From the NCBI GenBank assembly GCA_038040385.1, contig JBBPII010000001.1:1-64000 (forward strand): a DNA stretch of 64,000 bases. The letters run 5' to 3'. The notes under the pieces are model-generated. The model saw nothing but the letters and a program-made list of their open reading frames with translations, did no database searches and was not told where the DNA came from. Position numbers and translations under genes: made by a program. Positions 49,190-58,845 of the stretch are shown here, one piece after another. Position 1 is the stretch's first letter. The number at the start of each line of letters is the position of its first letter. This stretch comes from Gilichinskyi gelida. Lineage in GTDB: Bacteria > Acidobacteriota > Thermoanaerobaculia > Gp7-AA8.

Positions 49190-52100
49190 CCGACACCTTC
49201 TTCGAAAAGCCGATCCTCAACTCGCCCTACGAATACCCGGCCAAACACTGGGAGCTCGACGAGAATCGTCAGCCAACCAATCACATCATCGAGAAGCGCC
49301 GGCGCGCCGACTTCATCACGCCCATCCCGAGGGCGAAGAAACAGAAAAAGGAGCAGAGAGATCTCGTCTTTGACGAAGGAAAGGGACTCTCCACTGAGCA
49401 GCAGCAGTACGAGGCGACGTCCGCGATCATCAACGAGCTTCGGGTCCACGTGGAACGATGGCGAAGTCTGCCGAGTCCGAACCAGTGGAACGTCACGCCG
49501 GAGACAGCGAGGCTCCTTCAGCACTGGCGGCACCACAAGTTCGGCGACATTCGGCCGTTCTTCTGCCAGGTGGAGGCAGTTGAGACGGCGATCTGGTTGA
49601 CCGAGGTCGCACCGAAGCTCGGCAAAGAGGGTCGCAAATTTCTCGACTACCTCGACGCGGCAAGAGAAGCGGCCAATCCAGGCCTGTCGCGCTTGGCCCT
49701 GAAGCTCGCGACCGGAGCAGGCAAGACCACCGTGATGGCGATGCTGATCGCCTGGCAGACGATCAACGCGATCCGGCGGCCGAACAGCACCAAGTTCGCG
49801 CGCGGGTTCCTGATCGTCGCACCGGGGCTGACCATTCGCGACCGCCTGCGCGTCCTGCAGCCGCACGACCCCGACAGTTACTACCGCAGTCGCGAGATCG
49901 TCCCTGCCGACATGCTCGCCGATCTCGATCGCGCGAAGATCGTTATCACGAACTTCCACGCATTCAAGCTGAAGGAGACCCTCGACCTTTCGAAGGGCGG
50001 CCGACAGCTCCTTCAGGGGCGTGGAGGGCCTGAGCTTCAGACGCTCGAGACCGACGGTCAGATGCTCCAGCGGGTCATGCCTGATCTCATGGGCCTGAAG
50101 AACGTCATGGCCATCAACGACGAGGCTCACCACTGTTATCGGGAGAAGCCGCCGGACGAAAGTGCCGAGGGGGAGCTGAAGGGCGAGGAAAAGCAGGAAG
50201 CCGAAAAGAATCTCGAGGCTGCGCGGCTCTGGATCTCCGGACTCGAAGCAGTCAGGAGAAAGATCGGGCTTCTGCCGGTCATCGACCTCTCCGCCACGCC
50301 GTTCTTCCTTCGCGGTTCCGGTTACGCCGAGGGGACGCTGTTCCCCTGGACGATGAGCGACTTCTCACTGATGGACGCCATCGAGTGCGGCATCGTCAAG
50401 CTTCCTCGGGTGCCGGTTGCGGACAACATCCCCGGCAACGAGATGCCGAAGTTCCGCAATCTGTGGGACCACATCGGCAGCAAGATGCCGAAGAAACGCC
50501 GTAGCAAAGCCGCAAACCTCGACCCACTCAGCATTCCCGTCGAGTTACAGACGGCGCTCGAAGCGCTCTACGGTCACTACGAAAAGACGTACGAGCTGTG
50601 GAAGACCGCGGGGATCACCGTGCCTCCATGCTTCATCGTCGTCTGCAACAACACCTCGACCTCGAAGATCGTCTACGACTACATCTCCGGTTTCATCCGA
50701 GAGAACGAGGACGGGACATCGAATCAGGTTGATGGCCGGCTCCCGCTCTTCTGCAACTTCGACGAGCATGGGAACCAGCTCGGCAAGCCGCGTACGCTTC
50801 TGATCGACAGCGAGCAACTCGAGTCGGGCGAACGTCTCGATGACAACTTCCACGCCATGGCCGCCGTCGAGATCGAGCGCTTCCGCCGGGAGAAAGGCGA
50901 TCGCGAAGGTGGAGTCGTTCGGACGGAGGACATCTCGGACGAGGAGCTCTTGCGCGAGGTCATGAACACCGTTGGCAAGAAGGACAGACTCGGCGGGGCC
51001 ATCCGATGTGTGGTGTCCGTCTCGATGCTCACCGAGGGCTGGGATGCGAACACCGTCACGCACGTGCTTGGCGTGCGTGCGTTCGGTACTCAACTTCTCT
51101 GCGAACAGGTGATCGGTCGCGCGCTGCGCCGGCAATCGTACGAGCTCAATGAGGAAGGTCTCTTCAACGTCGAATACGCCGACATCCTCGGCATTCCATT
51201 CGACTTCACCGCAAAACCCGTCGTCGCGCCGCCGCAGAAACCGCGCGAGACGATTCATGTCCGGGCCATCTCGCCGGAGCGAGACGCATGCGAGATCCGT
51301 TTCCCGCGCGTCGAAGGCTATCGCGTCGAGCTTCCCGAGGAGCGGCTGGAAGCCGAGTTCAACGACGACTCGACGCTCGTGCTCACGCCGGATCTCGTCG
51401 GGCCCTCGGTCACCAGGAACGAAGGCATCATCGGCGAAGGCGTCGATCTGACGCTCGTGCATACCGGCGACTTGCGGCAGTCGACGCTGCTAATGAACCT
51501 CACTAAACGGCTCCTCTACACGAAGTGGCGTGACCCGGGCGACGAACCGGAGCTCCATCTCTTCGGTCAGCTCAAACGGATCACGCGTCACTGGCTCGAC
51601 AACCATCTCGTCTGCAAGGGGCAAACGTTTCCCGCGCAGCTCATGTACCTCACGCTGGCTGACATGGCCTGCGAGCGGATCACGGCGGCGATCACGCGCA
51701 AGCATGAGCACGAGCGCCCGATCAGGGCGGTTCTCGATCCTTACAATCCCACGGGTTCAACGAGGCACGTGAACTTCAACACGTCGAAGCAGGATCGCTG
51801 GCAGACCAGCCCCCAGAAGTGTCACGTCAACTGGTGCATCCTCGACAGCGACTGGGAGGGAGAGCTCTGCCGGGTCGTCGAGTCGCATCCCCGTGTGCGC
51901 GCCTACGTGAAGAACCACAGCCTCGGGTTCGAGGTGCCGTACCGCTACGGCTCCGAGGCTCGGAGGTATCGGCCGGACTTCATCGTGATCGTCGATGACG
52001 GTCATGGAGACGACGACCCGCTGCATCTCGTCGTGGAGATCAAGGGCTACCGGGGTGAGGATGCGAAAGACAAGAAGTCGACGATGGAGACGTACTGGGT

Positions 52101-52287
52101 GCCCGGCGTCAATAACCTCGGCGGCTACGGGCGATGGGCATTCGCCGAGCTCGCGGATGTCTACGAGATCGCATCCGGCTTCGAGTCTCATGTCGAATCG
52201 CACTTCAACAAGTTGATCGAACGCGTGATCACACCCGGCATCCCCAGGCATACTCCAGACTCGAAAGCCGAAGGAATCCCCGCCTGA
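49186..52287 (+). CDS. type III-like restriction endonuclease subunit (SF2 helicase plus PD-(D/E)XK nuclease)
   Basis: 1033 residues. SF2 motifs: LATGAGKTTVMAMLIAWQ (Walker A, about 175), INDEAHHCYRE (DEAH box, about 309), IDLSATPFF (motif III), SMLTEGWDANTVTHVLGVRA and QVIGRALRRQSYE (motif VI, about 640). The C-terminus has YRPDFIVIVDD then LHLVVEIKGYRG, a PD-(D/E)XK nuclease site (about 928-952). I recall this architecture as the BPTD_3080-type restriction enzyme. It overlaps the methyltransferase start by one base (TGATG at 52285). Restricts unmodified DNA using ATP. Confidence 0.9.
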   Translation: MTDTFFEKPILNSPYEYPAKHWELDENRQPTNHIIEKRRRADFITPIPRAKKQKKEQRDLVFDEGKGLSTEQQQYEATSAIINELRVHVERWRSLPSPNQWNVTPETARLLQHWRHHKFGDIRPFFCQVEAVETAIWLTEVAPKLGKEGRKFLDYLDAAREAANPGLSRLALKLATGAGKTTVMAMLIAWQTINAIRRPNSTKFARGFLIVAPGLTIRDRLRVLQPHDPDSYYRSREIVPADMLADLDRAKIVITNFHAFKLKETLDLSKGGRQLLQGRGGPELQTLETDGQMLQRVMPDLMGLKNVMAINDEAHHCYREKPPDESAEGELKGEEKQEAEKNLEAARLWISGLEAVRRKIGLLPVIDLSATPFFLRGSGYAEGTLFPWTMSDFSLMDAIECGIVKLPRVPVADNIPGNEMPKFRNLWDHIGSKMPKKRRSKAANLDPLSIPVELQTALEALYGHYEKTYELWKTAGITVPPCFIVVCNNTSTSKIVYDYISGFIRENEDGTSNQVDGRLPLFCNFDEHGNQLGKPRTLLIDSEQLESGERLDDNFHAMAAVEIERFRREKGDREGGVVRTEDISDEELLREVMNTVGKKDRLGGAIRCVVSVSMLTEGWDANTVTHVLGVRAFGTQLLCEQVIGRALRRQSYELNEEGLFNVEYADILGIPFDFTAKPVVAPPQKPRETIHVRAISPERDACEIRFPRVEGYRVELPEERLEAEFNDDSTLVLTPDLVGPSVTRNEGIIGEGVDLTLVHTGDLRQSTLLMNLTKRLLYTKWRDPGDEPELHLFGQLKRITRHWLDNHLVCKGQTFPAQLMYLTLADMACERITAAITRKHEHERPIRAVLDPYNPTGSTRHVNFNTSKQDRWQTSPQKCHVNWCILDSDWEGELCRVVESHPRVRAYVKNHSLGFEVPYRYGSEARRYRPDFIVIVDDGHGDDDPLHLVVEIKGYRGEDAKDKKSTMETYWVPGVNNLGGYGRWAFAELADVYEIASGFESHVESHFNKLIERVITPGIPRHTPDSKAEGIPA

Positions 52288-55064
52288 TGGCGAAGCAGAA
52301 GAAGCCGCCCACGCTGAAGAAGGTCGAAACGCTGAAGCACGACGAGGCTTCGCGGAAGAACATCCCGACGGCCGAGTATCAGTCGCTGATCGAGAAAGAG
52401 AACCAGACTCCGATTCAGGTTGCGTACGAGCGTCGCAACCGCGATCTCGATCCGCAGCTCGTCTGGCGCGGAAAGGACGAGCAGGACTGGTCCGACCTCG
52501 TCGTCCCGGCGCCGCCGCTCTACATCCAGGAGAAGGTCCAGCCCAAGGTTCTGATCGATGATCTCGTGCGGCGCAGCAAAGAGAGCGTCGCCGAGGCCAT
52601 CGGCGCGCAGACCGACCTCTTCGCGGACTTCAACGGCTTGCCCAGCCCGGAGGCGAAGACCGAGTTCTACCAGCACGATCAGAACTGGTCGAACCGGATG
52701 ATCCTCGGCGACTCACTCCAGGTGATGGCCAGCCTCGCCGAGCGCGAGGGACTGCGAGGGAAGGTGCAGTGCATCTACATCGACCCACCGTACGGGATCA
52801 AGTTCAACTCGAATTTTCAGTGGTCGACCGAAAACCGAGACGTCAAGGACGGTAAGTCGGATCACATTACCCGCGAGCCGGAACAGGTGAAGGCCTTTCG
52901 GGATACGTGGCGCGACGGGATCCACAGTTACCTCACGTACCTCCGCGATCGTCTGACAGTCGCGCGCGACCTATTGACGGACTCTGGTTCGATCTTCCTG
53001 CAGATCGGCGATGAAAATGTACACAGATTGCGATCGCTTCTCGACGAAGTCTTTGGTGAAGCAAACTTCATATCCTCGATTCTTTTCCGAAAGACCGGCG
53101 GCCTGACGGCCAACTTCATTCCGACTATCGGTGATCATCTGCTGTGGTACGCGAAAAGCCGTAACGAAGCAAAGTTTCGTCGTGCCTTTCGAGAAAAGCA
53201 GCCGGGCGATGTCGGCGCAACTCAATACCGGTACTTGATAGCCGACGACAGTTCTCTAACTGAGATTAAAGGATCACTCAACGAGGATGTGGCCGAAAGA
53301 CTTTGTGCACACGCTGACCTTACTTCTCAAGGGAACCAAGTCTACGAGTTCATGTTTCAAGGTCGAACATTCAAAGGAGGGTTCAAGCCCTCTCCGGACA
53401 ATCTCGTTCGGCTCGCGAAGTCAGGCCGTGTCACGTCCATTGGAAATACTCTCCGGTATATCCGTAAGCTAGTTGATTACTCTGTTTACGAAGTCAATCA
53501 CCTATGGGAAGACGTTGGCATCAGCGGATTCGCGGATCAGAAGGTCTATGTCGTGCAGACCTCACCGTTTGTCGTGCAACGCTGCCTCTTGATGGTCACA
53601 GATCCGGGCGATCTTGTGCTCGACCCTACGTGCGGGTCAGGTACTACAGCCACCGTCGCCGAACAATGGGGACGCCGATGGATCACAATCGATACCTCTC
53701 GAGTCGCGCTGGCACTCGCACGCGCCCGCATCATGGGCGCGCGGTACGCGTACTACCTACTCGCCGACTCGCGCGATGGACAGGTCAAGGAAGGGGAGAT
53801 CAGGCGCGCGGCCCCGTCTTCGCAGCCAGTGAGCGGCAACATCCGTCAGGGCTTCGTCTACGAGCGCGTCCCACACATCACGCTGAAGTCGATAGCGAAC
53901 AACACCGAGATCGACGTCATCTGGGAGAACTGCCAGAAGACGCTCGAGCCCCTGCGCGAGAAGCTCAACGCCGCGTTGAAGAAGCAATGGGAGGAGTGGG
54001 AGATCCCGCGTGACGCCGACGCGAAATGGCCTGACGCAGCGAAGAAACTTCACGCGGAATGGTGGGAGGCGCGCATCGGACGCCAGAAGGAGATCGACGC
54101 ATCGATCGCCGCGAAGGCCGAGTTCGAGTACCTCTACGACAAGCCGTACCCGGACAACAAGAAGGTTCGCGTCGCCGGCCCGTTTACCGTCGAGAGCCTC
54201 TCGCCCCACCGCGTCCTCGGGGTCGACGAGAACGACGAGCTGATCGACAGCATCGCCGACCGCAGAACCGGCTACGAAGCAAAGCGCGACTTCCCCTCAA
54301 TGATCATCGAGAACCTCCGAACGTCGGGCGTCCAGCAGGCGCACAAAGAAGACAAGATTGTCTTCACTTCGCTCACTCCGTGGCCCGGAACGTACGTCTG
54401 TGGCGAGGGTCGTTATGTCGAGGGAAGCGAGGGTTCCGGCACCGAGAAGCGCGCCGCGATCTTCATCGGCCCCGAGTTCGGCACCGTATCCCGGCCCGAT
54501 CTGGTCACCGCCGCGCGCGAAGCGGCAGACGCCGACTTCGACGTCCTCATCGCCTGTGCTTTCAACTTCGAGGCGCACGCTACGGAGTTCAGCAAGCTCG
54601 GACGCGTCCCCGTGCTCAAGGCGCGCATGAACGCCGACCTCCACATGGCCGATGACCTGAAGAACACCGGGAAGGGAAACCTCTTCGTCATCTTCGGCGA
54701 GCCCGACATCGACATCCTCGAAGCGGAAGGCGACCAGATCCAGGTCAAGATCAACGGCGTCGACGTCTTCCACCCCAATACCGGCGAAGTCCGCAGCGAC
54801 GGCGCCGAAGGCATCGCCTGCTGGTTCATCGACACCGACTACAACGAAGAAAGCTTCTTCGTGCGCCACGCCTACTTCCTCGGCGCGAACGACCCCTACG
54901 GCGCCCTGAAAACCACGCTGAAAGCCGAGATCAACGAAGAAGCATGGGCAACCCTCCACAGCGACACTTCCCGCCCCTTCGCGAAGCCGGCATCGGGCCG
55001 CATTGCAGTGAAAGTCATCAACCACCTCGGTGATGAGGTGATGAAGGTGTTTCGTGTTGACTAG
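52287..55064 (+). CDS. site-specific DNA methyltransferase (adenine-specific type, type III-like Mod)
   Basis: 925 residues. The catalytic motif IDPPYGIKF (about 165) precedes the SAM-binding motif LDPTCGSGTTATVAEQW (about 445), the beta-class order of N6-adenine or N4-cytosine MTases; DPPY favours N6-adenine. An N-terminal helical region (to about 120) and a long C-terminal domain (from about 560, without MTase motifs) probably recognise DNA and contact the restriction subunit. Operon with the nuclease; both are needed for restriction. Confidence 0.9.
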   Translation: MAKQKKPPTLKKVETLKHDEASRKNIPTAEYQSLIEKENQTPIQVAYERRNRDLDPQLVWRGKDEQDWSDLVVPAPPLYIQEKVQPKVLIDDLVRRSKESVAEAIGAQTDLFADFNGLPSPEAKTEFYQHDQNWSNRMILGDSLQVMASLAEREGLRGKVQCIYIDPPYGIKFNSNFQWSTENRDVKDGKSDHITREPEQVKAFRDTWRDGIHSYLTYLRDRLTVARDLLTDSGSIFLQIGDENVHRLRSLLDEVFGEANFISSILFRKTGGLTANFIPTIGDHLLWYAKSRNEAKFRRAFREKQPGDVGATQYRYLIADDSSLTEIKGSLNEDVAERLCAHADLTSQGNQVYEFMFQGRTFKGGFKPSPDNLVRLAKSGRVTSIGNTLRYIRKLVDYSVYEVNHLWEDVGISGFADQKVYVVQTSPFVVQRCLLMVTDPGDLVLDPTCGSGTTATVAEQWGRRWITIDTSRVALALARARIMGARYAYYLLADSRDGQVKEGEIRRAAPSSQPVSGNIRQGFVYERVPHITLKSIANNTEIDVIWENCQKTLEPLREKLNAALKKQWEEWEIPRDADAKWPDAAKKLHAEWWEARIGRQKEIDASIAAKAEFEYLYDKPYPDNKKVRVAGPFTVESLSPHRVLGVDENDELIDSIADRRTGYEAKRDFPSMIIENLRTSGVQQAHKEDKIVFTSLTPWPGTYVCGEGRYVEGSEGSGTEKRAAIFIGPEFGTVSRPDLVTAAREAADADFDVLIACAFNFEAHATEFSKLGRVPVLKARMNADLHMADDLKNTGKGNLFVIFGEPDIDILEAEGDQIQVKINGVDVFHPNTGEVRSDGAEGIACWFIDTDYNEESFFVRHAYFLGANDPYGALKTTLKAEINEEAWATLHSDTSRPFAKPASGRIAVKVINHLGDEVMKVFRVD

Positions 55065-55227
55065 GCGCGGTTCCGGTTGTTGTTTGACATTCTCCACAAG
55101 GCCATACCATACGCCCGACGACGTAGCCGGAGTTTCCAACGTCAGACGAGCGCGTGCGCGCGAACCGCTTGCGAATTCACAAGTCAGAGCTGCCAGGACG
55201 GTGGGTACCTCCGGCGAGGAGACCTGA

Positions 55228-56592
55228 ATGCCTAAACGAAGAATCCCCGTTTACTTCACCTCTCTTGAGATCGAGAACGTCCGTTGCTTCGGCGAGCAAC
55301 AGCGGTTGGATCTCACCGACAGGAAAACTGGCCGGCCGGCACGGTGGACCCTGATTCTCGGTGATAACGGGGTCGGGAAGACCACGCTGTTGCAGTGCTT
55401 GGCTTGGACGCGCCTTGTGCCCGACGACGACCCAGCGCTGCTTGCCGAGGAGAACGAGGTCCTGGAAAGCCTCTTGCGAGAGGGCTCCGTTAGACAGCTC
55501 GCACTAGGACCGAAGCTGTCCGTCGGTACGCCACTCTCCCCTCTCCCTGCGAAAGCGAGAAGCTCGAGCGGCCGCGGCAAAACGATCGGCACTCGGGTGC
55601 AAATGTTCTTCGATACGAAGAGGCGACTGTCGGATACCAAGCCGAAACCCGGGACCACCGCCAGCTCCAAACTCTCGGAGCCCTTGGTCGTCGCATACGG
55701 CGCCAACCGCCAGCTCGGCGTGCTGAATCTTGCCACGGCCAGCTTGGACGACCCGATTGCCTCTCGGCTATCAGGGCTAACAGAACTCTACGACGTTCAA
55801 GAGATTCTTAGCGGTCTCGACTACGCTTCTAGGAAGAAGCGCGGGAAAAACCCCGAAGCCAGGCATCTGAAGCGATTGAGAGAAGTTCTCACGAGGGTCT
55901 TACCGGGCCATTTCGAGCCTACTGACATTCAGATCTTCCCGCCCGATGTCCTGGACCAAGGCGAGCGAAGCGGCGTGCATCTGAAAACGTTTACCGGACT
56001 CGTCCCGATGTCATCCTTGAGTCTGGGTTACCAGACGACGCTCGCCTGGACGACGGACCTCGCGTGGCGACTGCTGAAACGGTACCCTAAGAGCTCTAAT
56101 GCCCTCGCTGAGCCAGCCGTCGTGCTGATCGACGAGATTGATCTACATTTGCATCCGTTATGGCAGCTGAGGATCATTGACGACCTCAGTGCAGTTTTCC
56201 CGTCAACGCAGTTCGTCGCAACTGCGCACAGCCCGCTAATGGTGCAGGTTGCGGAGACGGCCAACGTCGTTTTGCTGCGCTCACGAGAGACTGACGTTGA
56301 GATCGTAAACGACCCAGATCGTGTGAGGAGCTGGAGGGTTGATCAAATTCTCACTAGTGAGCTCTTTGGCGTGCCACGTGCGCGCAACAAGCAGACTCAG
56401 CGCCTTTTCGCGCGACGGGAAGAGCTGCTGGATAAGACGTCGCTGACTCCCGCAGAGAACGCGGCGTTGAAGAAGCTCCGCGTTCAGATCTCACAGTTGC
56501 CAACGGCCCAAGATCCCAGTGACCAGAAGGCGATGGACTTCATTCGAGAGGCGGCGGCGCTTCTCAAGAGACAAGAGGTTGTCAAATCGTGA
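55228..56592 (+). CDS. AAA/ABC-type ATPase, Septu PtuA-like
   Basis: 454 residues. N-terminal strand YFTSLEIENVRCFGEQQRLD and Walker A LILGDNGVGKTTLLQCLAW (about 44-52), signature-like SSLSLGYQTTLAWTTDLAW (about 262), Walker B VVLIDEIDLHLHPLWQ (about 298) and the H-loop FVATAHSPLM: the RecF/SMC-like ATPase of OLD/Septu/retron effector type. The stop overlaps the start of an HNH gene, the arrangement of PtuA-PtuB. No reverse transcriptase is nearby, so not a retron. Predicted to sense phage and license the nuclease. Confidence 0.82.
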   Translation: MPKRRIPVYFTSLEIENVRCFGEQQRLDLTDRKTGRPARWTLILGDNGVGKTTLLQCLAWTRLVPDDDPALLAEENEVLESLLREGSVRQLALGPKLSVGTPLSPLPAKARSSSGRGKTIGTRVQMFFDTKRRLSDTKPKPGTTASSKLSEPLVVAYGANRQLGVLNLATASLDDPIASRLSGLTELYDVQEILSGLDYASRKKRGKNPEARHLKRLREVLTRVLPGHFEPTDIQIFPPDVLDQGERSGVHLKTFTGLVPMSSLSLGYQTTLAWTTDLAWRLLKRYPKSSNALAEPAVVLIDEIDLHLHPLWQLRIIDDLSAVFPSTQFVATAHSPLMVQVAETANVVLLRSRETDVEIVNDPDRVRSWRVDQILTSELFGVPRARNKQTQRLFARREELLDKTSLTPAENAALKKLRVQISQLPTAQDPSDQKAMDFIREAAALLKRQEVVKS

Positions 56593-57368
56593 TCCGCATT
56601 CGACGAGGTGAGGCGCCTGCCGTCTTGAAGGGCCTGGGCGAAAAGCAGAGGCTCCTCGACTGTGCCGCGTACGACTCTTGTCCGGCCGACTACTGCTCGG
56701 GCAAGACGAGCTTTACGAATCGGAAGTACTACAACAGGAGGGCTGTTAAGGATCTCCTCATCAAGATGCATAACTGGAAATGCTGCTACTGTGAGAATAG
56801 ATTCCGGTACCGCGCTGACTTGCACGTCGAGCACTTTCGGCCGCGGAGCGGCGTTCGACAGACGCATTTCCAGAAGAATGATGAATTACCGGGCTACTAC
56901 TGGCTCGCTTATGATTGGGAGAACCTCCTCCTCAGCTGTGGCGCTTGCAATTGCACATACAAGCGGACCTTATTCCCCTTGGCGAACCCGAAGAAGCGAG
57001 CCAGATCGCATCGCGACGATGTCACAAAGGAGCGTCCGCTCTTCGTCAACCCGGTGGCGCAGGAACCGCGCCGGCATATCCGGTTCGACAGAGACCTCCC
57101 AAGAGGGATAACCTCGCGAGGCCGCATGACGATTGATGGGATAGGCCTTCGGCGAAGCGAGCTCACAGAAGCCAGGCTCGAGTTGCTCAAGCAGATCGAC
57201 ACGGCCTATGTGTTTCTGAACTGTCCGACCAACGCTTTCCGAGCCGAGCTCCGGGCCAAGGCCGCCGAGCTCCAGGCCGAGGCGCGCGAGTTCATAGATG
57301 CTGCGGTGAAGCCCGATGCGCAATTCAGTTCAATGGCGAAAGACTATGTCGAGAGCCTCGTGCTTTGA
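56589..57368 (+). CDS. HNH nuclease, Septu PtuB-like (TIGR02646-like)
   Basis: 259 residues from GTG 56589. The zinc/HNH core is NWKCCYCENRF (about 60-70), LHVEHFRPRSGV (catalytic His about 81), then YYWLAYDWENLLLSCGACNC (second Cys pair) and RTLFPLANPKKRAR, the pattern of PtuB-type HNH proteins. Coupled to the ATPase by a 4-bp overlap. It ends convergent with the RiPP operon, overlapping its last gene by 39 bp. Likely degrades DNA or tRNA on activation. Confidence 0.82.
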   Translation: MIRIRRGEAPAVLKGLGEKQRLLDCAAYDSCPADYCSGKTSFTNRKYYNRRAVKDLLIKMHNWKCCYCENRFRYRADLHVEHFRPRSGVRQTHFQKNDELPGYYWLAYDWENLLLSCGACNCTYKRTLFPLANPKKRARSHRDDVTKERPLFVNPVAQEPRRHIRFDRDLPRGITSRGRMTIDGIGLRRSELTEARLELLKQIDTAYVFLNCPTNAFRAELRAKAAELQAEAREFIDAAVKPDAQFSSMAKDYVESLVL

Positions 57369-58268
57369 GGCAGCATGCATTGAACTGAGTAACCGATCGA
57401 CGAAGGCCGCGCCGTCCGGTGTGAGGTCCGCACATTCGCGGAAGTCACGCAGCTGTCTTACCTGGCCCGCGATCATCGCCCTGCGCTGACGCGCGTGCGC
57501 TCGTAACGGGCCGAGCGCTGCACCTTCAAATCGCGAGGCAGCGAGAAACCCGTCGATCGCCCGAAAGACGTACAGCGCGTGGAGGACTCCTTGCGCCGTG
57601 CGGTACTCATCTCGCCAGGGTGAGAAGTAGACTTCCTCGCTGGGCATCACCAGAGGAACGACGGATTCAGCAATCGTCAGCTGAAGGTGCATCGCCTCGT
57701 GGAGGATCGCCTCGGCGACCCTGAGCGGGCCGGCGAGTACGCTTGGTCCGGGAATCGAGACGAAAGCGGAAAATGGAAGTTCAGGATCACTGAAGCTGAC
57801 GTCGAAATCGTCATCCTGTGGGTCGATCAGGTGCAGGGCTCTTACGAGCGAGCCAATCGTTGGCAGAACGGTCGGCACTGCCGCCAAAATCCGGATGGCT
57901 TCTTCGAGGCACTCGGAGACGCCCATCTTAAGGATCTCTGAAGCGCCGAAAAACCGCACCCCGCTCCCGGCGCATTGGTGCGCTAGATCGTCGGGTAGCA
58001 GCTCCACGAGAACGGTATCGCGTGCATCCCCATCGGGCGACGGAATGTCGAGGGAGATCACCACCCGACGGGTCTCGCCAGGGTCTTGGCGCAACAGCCT
58101 TGCCGTCCCGTACGACGCTCGAGTCAGACCGCAGTTCCGATCGAGGTTGTGCCATGCGGTGTTCGCGAGATCTGCCGTAACTCCCGGAAGCCACGGCAGC
58201 GCCATTGCGTCACTCATCGCAGCACGAACGCGGGTAACGAGGTTATCGTCAGGCGCCGGTTCTTCCAT
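57330..58268 (-). CDS. HExxH-motif peptide-modifying enzyme (aKG-HExxH-type hydroxylase)
   Basis: 312 residues from the ATG at 58268, which overlaps the previous gene by 20 bp; the longer open frame is antisense noise. The motif AILHEAMHLQL (His190, Glu191, His194) followed by WRDEYRTAQGVLHALYVF is that of the HExxH proteins of RiPP clusters (TIGR04267-like), described as alpha-ketoglutarate-dependent peptide beta-hydroxylases rather than peptidases. As last gene of the RiPP operon it probably hydroxylates the cyclised peptide. The assignment rests on motif plus context. Confidence 0.8.
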   Translation of the reverse strand: MEEPAPDDNLVTRVRAAMSDAMALPWLPGVTADLANTAWHNLDRNCGLTRASYGTARLLRQDPGETRRVVISLDIPSPDGDARDTVLVELLPDDLAHQCAGSGVRFFGASEILKMGVSECLEEAIRILAAVPTVLPTIGSLVRALHLIDPQDDDFDVSFSDPELPFSAFVSIPGPSVLAGPLRVAEAILHEAMHLQLTIAESVVPLVMPSEEVYFSPWRDEYRTAQGVLHALYVFRAIDGFLAASRFEGAALGPLRAHARQRRAMIAGQVRQLRDFRECADLTPDGAAFVDRLLSSMHAASKHEALDIVFRH

Positions 58269-58845
58269 AGAACGAAAACACGAGCGTGAATCGCTCGCCG
58301 CCGTGGATTGTCGAGACCGCATGGTTTGAGTTTTCCGAAATCGCGAAACCGACAACGGTGTCATGAACCGGCGAGAACACCCTGTGAACGTCGTTGGGAT
58401 CTGGGGTGTTGAAGAACATGAGAAAGCCTCCTTGATCGGCGTGCCACCCGCGGTTCAATTGCACAAGCACGCGGTGCGTCTCCTGGTCCGGGATGAAGTC
58501 GTTGTGAATCCGGATGCGCTGGCCCGGGAGCAGCTTGTGGGCAGTGCAGTCGGTAAGATCTCCGAGTCGGACGTCGAAGATGCGCTCAACCTTCGAGCGG
58601 AGGTCCTCGAGAAACGGACGTCCCGTGAGGAATTCGATGGCTGGGGGCAGTGATTCGCCCGAGAGGCTAAACTCGTACTGCTCGTAAAACTCCGTCTCCA
58701 CGAGTTCCCAGTCCGCTCGGGCCTCTAGCCATTCGAGAATTGCCGAGCTAACACCCTCGCCGAAAGCCTCGACCGAGCTGAAATACGGAAACGGTTCGAC
58801 AGAGACCTCAAGCGAAGTGAGTCGAACCGTCGGCGCCACGCTCAT
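58249..58845 (-). CDS. 2OG-Fe(II) oxygenase of a cyclophane RiPP cluster (YhhC-type)
   Basis: 198 residues. The Fe-binding triad is readable: IRIHNDFIPD (His114, Asp116) and SNHAVSTIHG (His175), with the 2OG-binding Arg in GGERFTLVFSF (Arg185); VLVQLNRGWHADQGGFLMFF fills the jelly-roll. ATG overlaps the rSAM stop (ATGA at 58842-58845). I recall such oxygenases accompanying cyclophane-forming rSAM enzymes, but the family name should be checked. Predicted to hydroxylate the peptide. Confidence 0.85.
   Translation of the reverse strand: MSVAPTVRLTSLEVSVEPFPYFSSVEAFGEGVSSAILEWLEARADWELVETEFYEQYEFSLSGESLPPAIEFLTGRPFLEDLRSKVERIFDVRLGDLTDCTAHKLLPGQRIRIHNDFIPDQETHRVLVQLNRGWHADQGGFLMFFNTPDPNDVHRVFSPVHDTVVGFAISENSNHAVSTIHGGERFTLVFSFYGRTGA

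Noticed and set aside
48744..49373. 209-codon ORF overlapping the small HNH gene
   Set aside because: Runs in another frame across the HNH gene and into the restriction subunit, with low-complexity Arg/Ser/His content.
55065..55227. Retron non-coding RNA upstream of the ATPase/HNH pair
   Set aside because: ATPase/HNH pairs also serve as retron effectors, but no reverse transcriptase is near and this 163-bp gap shows no msr/msd-like inverted repeats. The only RT in the window belongs to the group II intron.
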